Below are positions 1-10,344 of a DNA stretch of 64,000 bases, piece after piece. Source of the DNA: Sanghuangporus weigelae (Eukaryota > Basidiomycota > Agaricomycetes > Hymenochaetales > Hymenochaetaceae). Numbering within the stretch: the stretch's first letter is position 1; every line of letters begins with the position of its first letter. The position numbers and the translations under genes were made by a program. Below the pieces are notes generated by a model that did not search any database, was not told the origin of the DNA, and saw nothing but the letters and a program-made list of their open reading frames with translations. The DNA lies in contig CP137328.1 of assembly GCA_033182465.1 (NCBI GenBank), positions 1,054,001 through 1,118,000 of the forward strand, in the 5' to 3' direction.

Positions 1-703
1 ATCTGTACATAGCTGGTAGAGTCAATCGAACACGTACGCGAAGACGGAAACATCGGCGAGGAGTGGTTCGGACTCATCCTCCTACCTATTGTCTCTTTCT
101 CCGCCGATGGTGTCGTCGCTATTCTTTACTTCCTCCGCGCTTTACTGTTCTTGAAGCCCCCGCCACCGAAGACACTCGCAGAAGATCGGGCAATTGACTT
201 GAGCATCCAGTTTACATTATTCTGGATGCCATTCCTCGTACTACTGGCTTGGTGGACTGGCAGGCCGCTTATGTTGCTCTTCGGTGGGTAGATCTTCTGG
301 AAATTGTGACGTCTCGTACTGATAATATGAACTTCCTGACGGAACAGATATGTATGAGGTTGCTGTGCTTCTCGGCACATGCTTCCTCGTCAACTATGTC
401 ACTGCTGACTCCAAGACAAACTGGGCGGAAGGCTACATCATGATTGCTTTCTACTTCATGATTGTCAGTAGTTTATTCTACCTCGCATCCTATCCTTTGC
501 TTCACTGACGGACGCTCTAAATTTATATTTAGGCTCTTGTTACGTGGTTCTACACGGGACAGACAGCCATTGAAGAGATGCTCGCCTCGTGTCGTGGACG
601 CGAACTTGAAGGCGATCCTTTGGGCGAGGCAGTTGCAGTTATCGAGAAAGGTGTTGAAGTCATTGCTGAAGACATCGTCAAGCGTGCCGTATCACTAAGA
701 TAA
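1..703 (+). CDS. Vacuolar Ca2+/H+ exchanger (CAX/VCX1 family), 3' part
   Basis: This is the C-terminal part of a cation/proton exchanger that loads Ca2+ into the vacuole; the 5' end lies outside the window. Visible exons are 13-283, 348-463 and 533-703. Their protein has the second CAX repeat (EEWFGLILLPIVSFSADG, then a hydrophobic helix beginning YFLRALLFL) and the late helices around NYVTADSKTNWAEGY and WFYTGQ. The first two exons are exactly as long (271 and 116 nt) and in the same phase as exons of the complete paralog at 1896-4167, so the two are tandem duplicates. This copy ends with an extra tail of about 36 charged residues (from GRELEGD to the stop) that the neighbour lacks. Family assignment is firm; ion specificity is inferred. 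Confidence 0.85.
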
Positions 704-1895
704 TTCCAAGAAAGTCAAGCATCAACATTACAGTTTCTGATTCCATGGACATGGTGTTTTTTTTTGTTTGTATGTATACTTGCATCGTTTCCTCTGTTTC
801 ATGCTATCTATCGCTCTCGTTACATATCTGTTTCATTGCATCGTTCTGCATCTCTGATCTACTCACTACCATTCATCCGTCATTCATTTCACTTTGTATC
901 TCGTTCGATTACCTTAATATTATTGCAGGCAGGTTCTTGCCGCGTTCAATAGCTACTATACTCACAATTCCCTTAACAAATGGACTCATATCTCATTTTG
1001 TTCACTGCATTTGCATAGTCAAGATAAAATGTACATGGTTTATTAGATATCACCACACGACCATAACCACTAGTTATACAATTGCACGTGACCGCGACAG
1101 TGACAAACAACAGTACACAATGGCGGCTTCTTTTGAATCTTCACCCCATCGAACGTCTTTGCTTCGCCATTGCTAACGATCGAGCACTTTCGCTTATGCG
1201 AGACTACGTGAACGGTTATGCCATTTGCAGCAGATACGTTTAATCTTTGAGATAAGTAACTCCCTCTCTGCCAAACGTATCTTCAAAAGGAATTTGCGGA
1301 ATATCCGCACAGAACCATTTGGATCCGATACCACTGCGGGTTAGACCTCAGCGTAACGGCGTTCACAACTGTTGTGGGCACCAAGAAATGGGTTGTCGAA
1401 CGGCGTGCACGTCCTACTGCGGCGAAACACAACACTCAGATAAAATTACGAATTTGGTCCCTATGCTTCTCCGAGTCTTTGAGCGTGGCGACCGCGTCCC
1501 GCACGCCCCGAACGCCGTTGCGTGGAATCTGTTGGAAGATCCCGCAAAGGTATATGGTCACCTGGTTTGAGGTCTCAACAGGCTAACTTAATGGTGGCCA
1601 CCAGAAATGTTGTGCAGCATGTTCTACAAGCTGCTAGAAGTATGACCGGGTCTTTCAAGACCTGAATACGTGGCTCAAACGCTGGAGGACCGCAACGTAA
1701 GCTTGAGACTACAGCGGTGATGGCTTCCTGCCGTGACGCCGTCGATCGAATCCTAGCCGCCAGCCGCTAGGCGACCAAATCTGGCTTGGCCCGATTCTAC
1801 GTAGCCGACCTAGATAGTCTCGTCTTTTCGATCCTACTTATTAGCCTTTCTTTCGCCTACGCAGGCTTCATTACGCCCCGTCTTTCCTTTCCACC
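704..1895. other. Intergenic region between the two CAX paralogs
   Basis: About 1.2 kb between the stop of the first exchanger and the ATG of the second. The first part (740-920) is T-rich, as in a 3' UTR. The stretch 1840-1895 just before the next ATG is pyrimidine-rich, as is common before fungal start codons. Short open frames at 745-1176 and 1319-1586 show no recognisable protein. I see no repeat or RNA gene. Confidence 0.5.
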
Positions 1896-4167
1896 ATGAC
1901 TTCTTCATTTGGGTACCAAAGACTGTCTGAACCGCACACACCGACGTCTGCAATTACCCAACCTGACCGTGCACATTCTAATGGATATTCGGCACCCATA
2001 GAAATGAGTCCCCTTGGCTCCGATACAACGGTAAACGAGATTCCGCACCACGATGATCATACACAGAATAGGTTATCGCGCATGGAACGTGGTATGCACG
2101 AATTCGCGCACAGAGTTGAACACGATCTCTACTTGGACGAGGACGGACATCTACGTCGACAAGTGGCGTGGGACCGATTCAAAGGCAAGGGTATGAGGAA
2201 GATCGGTTGGTTCGAAAGTATAAAGAACACCGTAACATCTAGCAGTGCGTTTCATATAATTTCTCGAGCCAGTTGGCGACTGAATTCTGGTTAGTATTGA
2301 ATGTTTTGCTCGTGTTCATTCCTATTGCCTGGACTATCTATTTTTCCGATAAATCGCATTCGCAAAACCCAAACGTCGTCTTTGCCCGTATGTCGATCTT
2401 CTCTTACCTTCCCAAAACAACGCTTTTCATATGCTTCGTGCGTTCAGTGTGTTTCTTGGCCATTGTACCTCTCGTGAAACTTTTCGAGTTCGGCGGCAAA
2501 CAGATAACATTCTATACCGGCAAGTATATAGGAGATCTCATCGTAGTCACCTTAAACAAGTACGTTCCTCCTTTTTATGATGCACATACTACTTATAGTC
2601 AATGTCAGCGCTGTAGAAGTCATGCTCGCTATCGTATTGTTGCTGAAATGCCAGTAAGTACTCCGTATTCACCTCGAAACTACCGAAGATAGAATCGAAC
2701 GACGCTGTCTTCGTATAATCTTTTTTCGTTGTACAATATCTGGTATCCTGACGTTGCTTCTGTGCCTTCCTTTACATAGCCTTCGTATCCTCCAAGCAAC
2801 ATTAGTCGGTATGTCACGCAGTAATCAGTAATGAGCGAGCTCGTCACTCAAGGTCTTCTAGGAGTTGTTCTGCTACACCTGCTGCTTGTCCCGGGTATTG
2901 GCTTCCTGACAGGCGGAGCGCGTATCTACGAACAGACGTTACATCCACACTATACCCAACTCAACCATACACTTTTGGCGGTCGGGTGTGTTCCTTTAAC
3001 GATGCCGCCTGATGATACTGGACGTCGCTGACGTGGCTTCCGGAATGCATTACAGAGTCCTAAGTTTACTACTTCCCGCTGCCGTTTTTGCTGCTCTCGA
3101 TAATACCTCGTTAACGGAACAGACTCTGACAGGCGATACATGGAAGGAGCACTTTTTAAAAATGAGCTACGGGATTTCAGTTTTACTTCTTACAGTGTAT
3201 GCAGGCAATTCTTTGAGTCCATATGCCGGGTCTGCTTTGGTTTAGCTTCGGATTCTGATTTGCGGATATATTAGTTACATAGCGTCTCGTATTTTTCTTC
3301 ACAATCCTCCTCGGGAGGGCAAGATCAAGCTTCCGATCCCTGGTCCCGCTTTGGAAACTCATGAGGTCTACCATCAAAGGCATAAGGGACCAAAGGTGAA
3401 CGCGTGGTTCTGCTCCCTCTTCCTACTCGTAAACATAGCAGTCATGGCCGTTACTGCCGAATTGGTGAGCGTCTGCGGACTGATTCAAGCTTGGATTTCT
3501 TTCTGACTTTACTTCGCAGCTTGTCACTTCCGTCGGACACATTGGCGAAAGTGGCAGAATCACTGAGGAGTGGTTCGGACTTGTTTTGATTCCCATGGTT
3601 TCCTTCTCTGCCGACGCTTTCGTTACTGTCGTCTACTTTCTACGCGCTTTGCTATTCCTGAAGCCTCGACCGCCGGAAACGCTCGCAGAAAACCGGGCGA
3701 TAGACATGAGTATCCAGTTCACGCTCTTTTGGACACCGCTTCTAGTACTCCTAGCTTGGTGGATGGATAAGCCGCTTCTGCTGCTTTTCGGCGAGTACCT
3801 TGGAGTGCCGTCATGCTTCAATTCAACTGATAACTAGGTACAACCAGATATGTTTGAGGTCACCATATTGCTCTCATCGTGTTTTCTTGTGAATTACGTC
3901 CTGGCCGACTCAAAGACAAATTGGGCTGAAGGATACATGATGGTCATTTTCTACCTGATGATTGTACGTCTCTCCTTCTCTTGCATTGTCTGTGTCCCGG
4001 CAGCCTTGCATAGCTGTGCGCCGAATTCATGCGTTGCCTTTACTTTGGGTGTGCAGGTATTCTATACGATACTGATACATTCTCCAAAGATACTGTGCGC
4101 CTGGTATTATACGGGCCAAAGCACGATCAAGGATATTCTTGCATCCTGTAAAATGGCCGCTCATTAG
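1896..4167 (+). CDS. Vacuolar Ca2+/H+ exchanger (CAX/VCX1 family), complete
   Basis: Exchanges cytosolic Ca2+ for protons across the vacuolar membrane. Eleven exons (1896-2244, 2295-2387, 2448-2559, 2609-2653, 2780-2808, 2853-2985, 3056-3196, 3275-3464, 3520-3790, 3848-3963, 4090-4167) give 518 codons plus stop. A polar N-terminal tail of about 115 residues precedes the helices. The first ion-binding motif reads LNKNAVEVMLAIV without a stop only after splicing, and is followed by LLHLLLVPG and LNHTLLAVG. The second repeat holds VSFSADAF. The intron at 3791-3847 has a GC donor (GCGAGT); the paralog has GT at the same place and phase. For the last exon an alternative acceptor at 4055-4056 would add 11 residues; alignment with the paralog favours 4090. 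Confidence 0.9.
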
Positions 4168-4888
4168 AAAGGGGCATTTCAGGTCAACTAGTGGCACGAA
4201 CGTTCTGTGATGGATAAAGGAACGGTTCGTTTATTGGGGGACAAGCTCAGGCTGTTGTTTACAACTTATCGGTAGCCTTCTCCCCTCTTTGATTTGCACT
4301 ATTTGACCTCTTGGCTCACTTCTTTCACATAGCATACACACATTCTTTCAATACATCGCTCTTATCGCTCATTCTATCAATCATTTGCTACATACAAGAG
4401 TAGACTTCTGTCAGAGACATCAGGTGAATGCCAGTTTTGACTCGAGCAAAAACACGGGACGGATCTTTGATCCTAGCGGTTCTTTTTCGACAATCGGATG
4501 TCGCTTTGTACTCCAGTGCATAAACTCATGACTGGCATAGGGCATGGGATATCTTCATCCTTTTTGTATTGTGCCCACACAGTGTCACCCACGAACGAAG
4601 TATTGCTTTCGTGCCTTTCACTAAAAAGTCACTTGAGTCGGGTGTCCGTACAGTGAAACGGGTGAATGGTTTGAAATACTCTCATGTCGAGAGTCTGAGT
4701 TTCTGTCGTGAAAAGCGTACGATGCTACGCGATGCTTTGAATTTGGTCGGTGACTGACTAGGGACGGCGATTTCAGATCGCCTTTCGTCGGACATATTGG
4801 CGTTTGTGGCGGTCTAATTCATATCACAGAGATGCAAGTACGCTAAATGAGAGTAATAACAACAATGAGCACAAGTCGGGCCGGGGGG
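4168..4888. other. Intergenic region, no gene seen
   Basis: About 0.7 kb between the 3' end of the exchanger and the first zinc-finger block. The open frame at 4569-4757 is short and unlike any family I know. Confidence 0.45.
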
Positions 4889-6955
4889 CGTAATTGAAGT
4901 AATAATAGTACAATGATGGAAAAAGACGAAGTCAGAATGGTAGTGTAAAATCCGTTTGAGAAGTTAGTAAAGCTGAGAAACGTTGGGTATCATGAATCCA
5001 GTAGAACTCGGGGTGGGATTGTTATATTGAGGGAAAGATGACAACAGATCTGTGTACGAAAGGTGAGCGTTCGCATCAGGAACTGCGTATGTGCTACAGT
5101 GTTTCCCATCAAGAACTGGATCAGGGTAGAATTCGGGGATCATCTCATGCAGGAAGGCGTCCATGGACAGTGCCTGAGGTTCATTGACGTTACCCCAGTT
5201 GAATGTTGGAGGGCCAGGAATTGGCATCATGAAGGAGGAAGGAGTCGTAGGGAAAGCAGACGATGCACGAGATGTTACGTCCGAGCTTGGATAGCTAGGC
5301 AGCGGCGACATGGCAGTTACGAAGGCAAGTAGCTCGGGGTCAAGCTCAGGCTCGACTTCTTCCTTCTTCGCGGATGTTCTCGCATACGGTTTATGCGCAC
5401 GGCGGAAGAATCCATGAGTCAACTTCTCATGCCTGATGAGTGCCGACGCATCGCTGTACGACTTCGTACATCCATAGAAATTGCACTGGTGATGGCGGAG
5501 ATGCAAACTATGGGAATCATAGTCATATGTCAAATCCATCTGACGAGTCATGAACGAGCAGGACTTACTGCTTCGAGATGTAGTGGGTCTTGAGGTTGCT
5601 CTTCTGAAGTGAGGTGTGGGTGCATCCGGGAAATGAGCAGTGGAATCGCCTAAAGAAAGAAGGATCCCGTTGAAATGTGCGACAGAATGGAGAATAGGTA
5701 ACAATAGCTCACTCGGCATCCGGGTCATGAATAAGAGCATGCCGGTTGTAATCGGGTCTGCGGCGGAAACCCTTACCGCATTTGTCGCATACAAAGGTAG
5801 ACGGGCCGGCATACGACATAATAGTAAGTCAGAGTGTTGTGATGGCCGGGGAAGACAGAATTCGAGGAGGGGGAAGCTGAGGAGCCGTCGGATTTGACCT
5901 TCGCGTAGTCTGAGATACCGCAGATGCTCGCAAGAGTGCTCATTTTTATAGCAGAGGTGGTGGACGAGCGACCAGGATCCTTGATTGCTTTCGTTCGGGG
6001 AGAGAAAGGGAACATTGACGATCCTCATTGGTCAGGCCCAGTGCTTAGATGTGCAGAGTAAACAAAGGGACTGATTGCTTCTGCTCGTGTCCGTTGTGGG
6101 AAATCAGTTCCCACGACCAGTGGAAAGGTAATTTCGACTGGATTTTTGATCAGATTAAACAGAGAGTCAAAGAAGCCGATGTATGGAGGAGATTGACTTC
6201 GAAACTGTCAACCTCTTTGCATTATTGCCGTGCACATATCTATCATCTACGATCGGCTTTGTTAACTGAGATGAGATGGGAAGTATTAGATGTCCTTAGC
6301 AAGTTACTTTTCACATACATTGGCTTACTCTTGGGGTATCTAGGAAACGGTACATGTTATCCTCTTGCCTTGAACTTCTGATCAGTGTTACGCGATGTAG
6401 TGCGCCCGTAGCAGCTCGGCGTGCTTTTTTCACTGGTACACCGTCAGAATTGTTGATAGGAAGACCAGGATTCTTCTCATCAGTTTGTGATGACAAAAAA
6501 ACACAGATATAGAAACTAGAATAGGTTGAATGGATCCAGTGGATATGACATTTTCAGAATACTTGCTGAAGGAGAGAGTCGAGAATGAGACGATCGTTGT
6601 TGAGGCGTGGTATATGCTTACAAATCATATTTACTTACATAAGAATATGGGTTCATTCATCTAATCACAACAGAACTCCAGTACTTCTACCTTACCAAAT
6701 TGTGTTTGATGCTTGATGATATTGGCGACGCACAGATTCGTGCTTGAACGTAATGGTGCCAAAACGTTTCTGATGAAATTCACCGATCCCTTACACATCC
6801 ACTGGTGACTGCATGCCTGTTATACTGTAGTGTAGGTAGAGCATGCCTGCCTGCACTTACCGTGGATGTGATGTACTGTCGCGAAGTGGATGATTCAGAT
6901 ATTCTGTAGATGCGATCTGGTAAACTATGGGCAATCGAGGTCTATTCAACACTGC
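4889..6955. repeat. Duplicated block, copy 1 (zinc-finger gene plus upstream flank)
   Basis: Homologous to 10345-12490 and, over its gene and near upstream flank, to 19390-20750, all in the same orientation. It holds the zinc-finger gene at 4964-5819 and about 1.1 kb upstream of it. On the left the match starts near 4889; on the right it stops after the run ending CAACACTGCGAC at 6955. The first 500-600 bp upstream of the gene are nearly identical to copy 3, while copy 2 is more diverged but shares the longer upstream flank (6180-6955). Confidence 0.8.
4964..5819 (-). CDS. Three-finger C2H2 zinc-finger regulator, copy 1
   Basis: Likely a nuclear DNA-binding regulator. Exons, in gene order, are 5819-5713, 5649-5569 and 5507-4964 (107+81+544 nt, 243 residues). 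Splicing joins three fingers invisible in any single frame: CDKCGKGF with C-x2-C-x12-H-x3-H; CSFPGC with C-x4-C-x12-H-x4-H, its last His codon split by intron 2; and CNFYGCTKSY with C-x4-C-x12-H-x4-H. The chosen ATG (MSYAGPSTFVC) has an in-frame stop four codons upstream. The C-terminal half is acidic and Ser/Pro-rich (KKEEVEPELDPELLAFV), as in activation domains. Nearly identical to the copy at 19596-20448 except at the C-terminal end. Targets unknown. Confidence 0.8.
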
Positions 6956-8689
6956 GACATCGCCTTTAAAGGCAACCAAGCAAGATCACGACGTCGGACG
7001 AATGGAACGGGAAGAGAAATATTTCAAGTTAGCCATGAATACGCCCGATTCTTGGGACTGTGTGGACAGCTTGGACAATGGTGCCGACCATGCTTCGTTG
7101 ATAATCAGGACGAGGTGCGTTCTGCCGTATGGTGTAGCAAAGCACACTTGGTGGACAGGACCTCCTTTTTTGGATTACCCATATCCTTCAATCGATGCTC
7201 TGCCCTTATCGTAATGCAGCTGTTTTCAACTGCGCGTGGTCAACCAAGCCTGATTTCACCGGTGCCGCTCTTCGTGATCGTTGGTCGGAGTGTTTTACGC
7301 CGTCTGGGCGAAGGCTTTCTGATATGTACAATGTAGTGTAGCAACATTGCTGCCATCTTCCAACTCCATTCCGTACGTTTCGACGCTACTCATGCAGATT
7401 ACCGAATTGGACTGCTTCGGCATTGTAAAAGTATGTTCAGTGTTGATTACATACCGTACGTCACACATTCCCGGTGGTTGGCAACATTGATACTTCAGGA
7501 GATGAGACAAGGGCGAGGAATGCCCAGTCTAGTGTGGTTTACAGAATCTTGTGAGATGATAGCACGGCTCCACAAGGTACACACTTGCACCATAATGTGT
7601 CTCTAAACCGGAAACGACTGGTGTGTCGCACCATTCCTCTCTCCTCTCGCCAAATATCAATCGTGTCCTACTGCATCCCTCACAGCTAACCAGGCCCATA
7701 CATCAACGCATCTATTTACCAGTCACTGTCAGATTAAACCTTTAGGTATCTTGTCCTACAATTCTTTGATACGTATCCGATACAGGTCCATTAATTTAAT
7801 AACACTTTCAATCAGGACTTCCGTGATTTACGATCATCACTGGTTTCGCACTCTGATTCCGAACTGGACAGAGTTCCCGAGGAGGTATGCAAGTGCATGT
7901 ACACGTCGGATTGAAGAGTAACTTGGCACTATAAATTACATGCAACGAATCGCATATATTGTACCTGAGTAATGAGCAAAAACGTTGCGGAGAATCAACC
8001 AATCTCCTCTGAATAGTCATAAACCTCCTACAAAAAAAGCATTGACATAGCAGAGATGAAAATGGAAATTACAAGGCGATTTACATGCTAAGCGTTCTAT
8101 GGTGGTACACGAGGTAATCAGCAACTACGCGGTGGTAATCCAAATTTACTGCTGGTCAACACCAACGGGATCGTACAGAACCTTTCACCTTCACTTTGAT
8201 GAATCCATATTCGTGCGCGTGCCACGAAAAACATCATAAAGATGTTTTACATGCAGAAGAAATGGAGAAGAAACACATGAGCTTCCGGCGATTCTGAAGC
8301 GTTGAGACGAGAAATGACCACGATGAGGAAGTTGAGGACGACGAAAGATTCTGGGCGCACCGAGAAAAATGACATAGAGAGTTGAATCGATCGCACTCAC
8401 CATCTGTCTCCAGAGCAATCCATTCAGAATTCGGACAGGTTCAAATGTGTTTTATACGACCAAAATATGCATAATGCTGATAACAAATGACAGTACAATC
8501 CGGACGATCCTCGAGTAAGTACGCTGGACCAATTTCTGGCCACTATACCTACTGTCAAAGCAAAAAGGACAAAGCGGTATCCAATATTCGGCTATACATC
8601 TCTGCAAACACAAGAAATCTGAAAATGCCGGTAGCACAAAACAAAAGATAAGCTCAAGATATCGATAGTCCTATCAAACAATGTGTTGC
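6956..8689. other. Region without a confident gene
   Basis: Between the zinc-finger block and the gene ending at 8690. A plus-strand open frame at 6927-7214 begins MGNRGLFNTAT; a related start (MGGRRLFNTAT) is kept in duplicated copy 2 near 12450, but the two diverge straight after it. Small minus-strand frames at 7808-8020 and 8191-8637 have no recognised domains. No repeat or RNA gene seen. Confidence 0.4.
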
Positions 8690-9982
8690 CTACCATTCAT
8701 CTGAGTCAGAAGCGGACTGTTTGCGAAAGAGGAGCAATGAGCGAAAGCATGAGGTGAAAGCTCGCTGTAAGCCTCACCGAATGCTCTTCTGAGAATTCCT
8801 GCCCATCTTCGTCGAGCGCACTCCATGGCACGTCAACAGGTACCCAACCGGTATTACTTCAAACAAAGTCGATAGGGCATTTCACGGGAAAAGTATTTAA
8901 TACTTACTTGTTCCAGTCATCTTCGCCCTCATCGGGGCTGGGACTACGACGACCCCATATGCTGCCCTTTATTGCCATCTCCTCGAGTTGATATAAGGGA
9001 ACGAAAACAGGCTCATCGTGGAAGGCTTCTTGGACCACTCCAGAAGCACCGGAGAAACGCCATCCTGCATTGATTCCGGCACCAGGAGTCACACCTGGAG
9101 CCACAGGGATTGGGACATCAGCTTGCAGTGTCACGCTAATAACTTCGCCGCCTATGAAGGTCGCGTTAGAGGCTTAGCATGAAATAAACACAATTTTTGG
9201 AAATACTTTTGTCGGATAGATAGAGAAAATAGCCACAACATGATTGGACACGCGTCACGACGCACTTCCTCTTCGCCCATCCGGAGCTCTTCAATTGAAT
9301 GAGCAGTTCATTTGGGATGGCTGTGAGATACGACTTGTACAGGAGGAGGAGCGCGCCTCGTGAGCGACTGAACTGCCACTGTCCTCCAATCGCAGGTTGT
9401 GCCATTCCAAAAAGGTTTCTGCAGTATAGCAAATAGGTCTGAAGGACCCACAATCAGAAGAAGAAACACTTACGCATGTACATCGGGATTGACAGTGACA
9501 CCGCTCACGTCCATCGAATGAATTTCGAGAGTGTTTACTTGCGGGCCCCTCAAAGGCGGAAAGTTTGATGCAATATGAGCCACTTCGGGATCGCGATATA
9601 TGTTGCCCTCCCTCTCGAACTGGCCTGTTCTCTTATCGATTCGACCATAATCCCCTGCCTGATCGTTGATGTGATTGTCAGCACAAGTGCAAAGACTCAT
9701 GATCAAGCAATTCGGAGACCAACCTACCTCGATCGGTATGGATGGATCCCAATTCGCCCACTTGGACACGGCATTCAGGATGATGTCGGTGAACTTTCGG
9801 GATGCATACTTGCGAGACGAAAACATTTCCTTCATTGCTGTTCGTGGATAGGAGAAAGAGGGATCAAAGCGCGTCAAAGGAGATGGAAGAGCTATATATA
9901 TATAGATTCGCGAGGGCGCTCAAAACTCACATGGATGTCGCACGACGAACGTGACTTGCTGCGGGGTGATGACAATAGGTAT
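8690..9982 (-). CDS. Uncharacterised mushroom protein, seven exons, first exon not found
   Basis: Exons in gene order: 9982-9931, 9837-9728, 9658-9474, 9418-9207, 9151-8908, 8856-8778, 8716-8690. They sum to 909 nt, exactly 303 codons with the stop. The first listed exon (IPIVITPQQVTFVVRHP) has no ATG, so an upstream exon is missing. Landmarks are MFSSRKYASRKFTDIILNA, a short YGRIDKRTGQFEREGNIY segment, IGGQWQFSRSRGALLLL, the core KRKCVVTRVQSCCGYFLYLS, VPIPVAPGVTPGAGINAGW, and an acidic tail ending SDSDEW. There is no signal peptide and no clear transmembrane helix. I remember similar proteins only as uncharacterised Agaricomycete proteins. Weak layout similarity to gasdermin pore-forming domains is a guess. 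The 9658 acceptor could also be 9654 with a shifted donor. Confidence 0.65.
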
Positions 9983-10344
9983 CTGAAAAAACGTAAAGAG
10001 CAAGCTTGCTGGTACTCAGGCGCGGAGCTCGAGGTCCAGGAGGCAGTGGAAGGCGGTGATAGTCGAGGATCTGACGTGTGTGTCCTTTTTTGCTTAGGTC
10101 TGGTAACACCAAAAAGAGGCTAGTTGACTGCCCATGAATGTTGGCGTGATCAATTTGATTTGTAATTGCCTACTTGTTATTCTGTTGATGAGGAAAGCCC
10201 CAGACAGAGTCAGGTAGAGAGATGGTCTTCACCGCCTCGGCCCTCAGTTCTACATCTGTACTGCGAAAATTCCTCAGAACGCGCGGTTCAAAGAGTGAAA
10301 GCTTCCGGTGACTATGCGACTTGAAATTCGCGGTGTAGTTGTCA
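9983..10344. other. Upstream region of the uncharacterised gene
   Basis: Should contain the missing first exon and promoter of the minus-strand gene ending at 8690. I tested the ATG at 10133-10135 (MGSQLASF), but its frame closes and no GT-AG junction joins it in phase to the exon at 9982. The start stays unresolved. Confidence 0.35.

Noticed and set aside
4964-6028. Single-exon 354-residue protein (and equivalents at 10551-11663 and 19596-20657)
   Set aside because: The frame reads through two well-formed introns and loses two of the three zinc fingers; the spliced model is far better supported.
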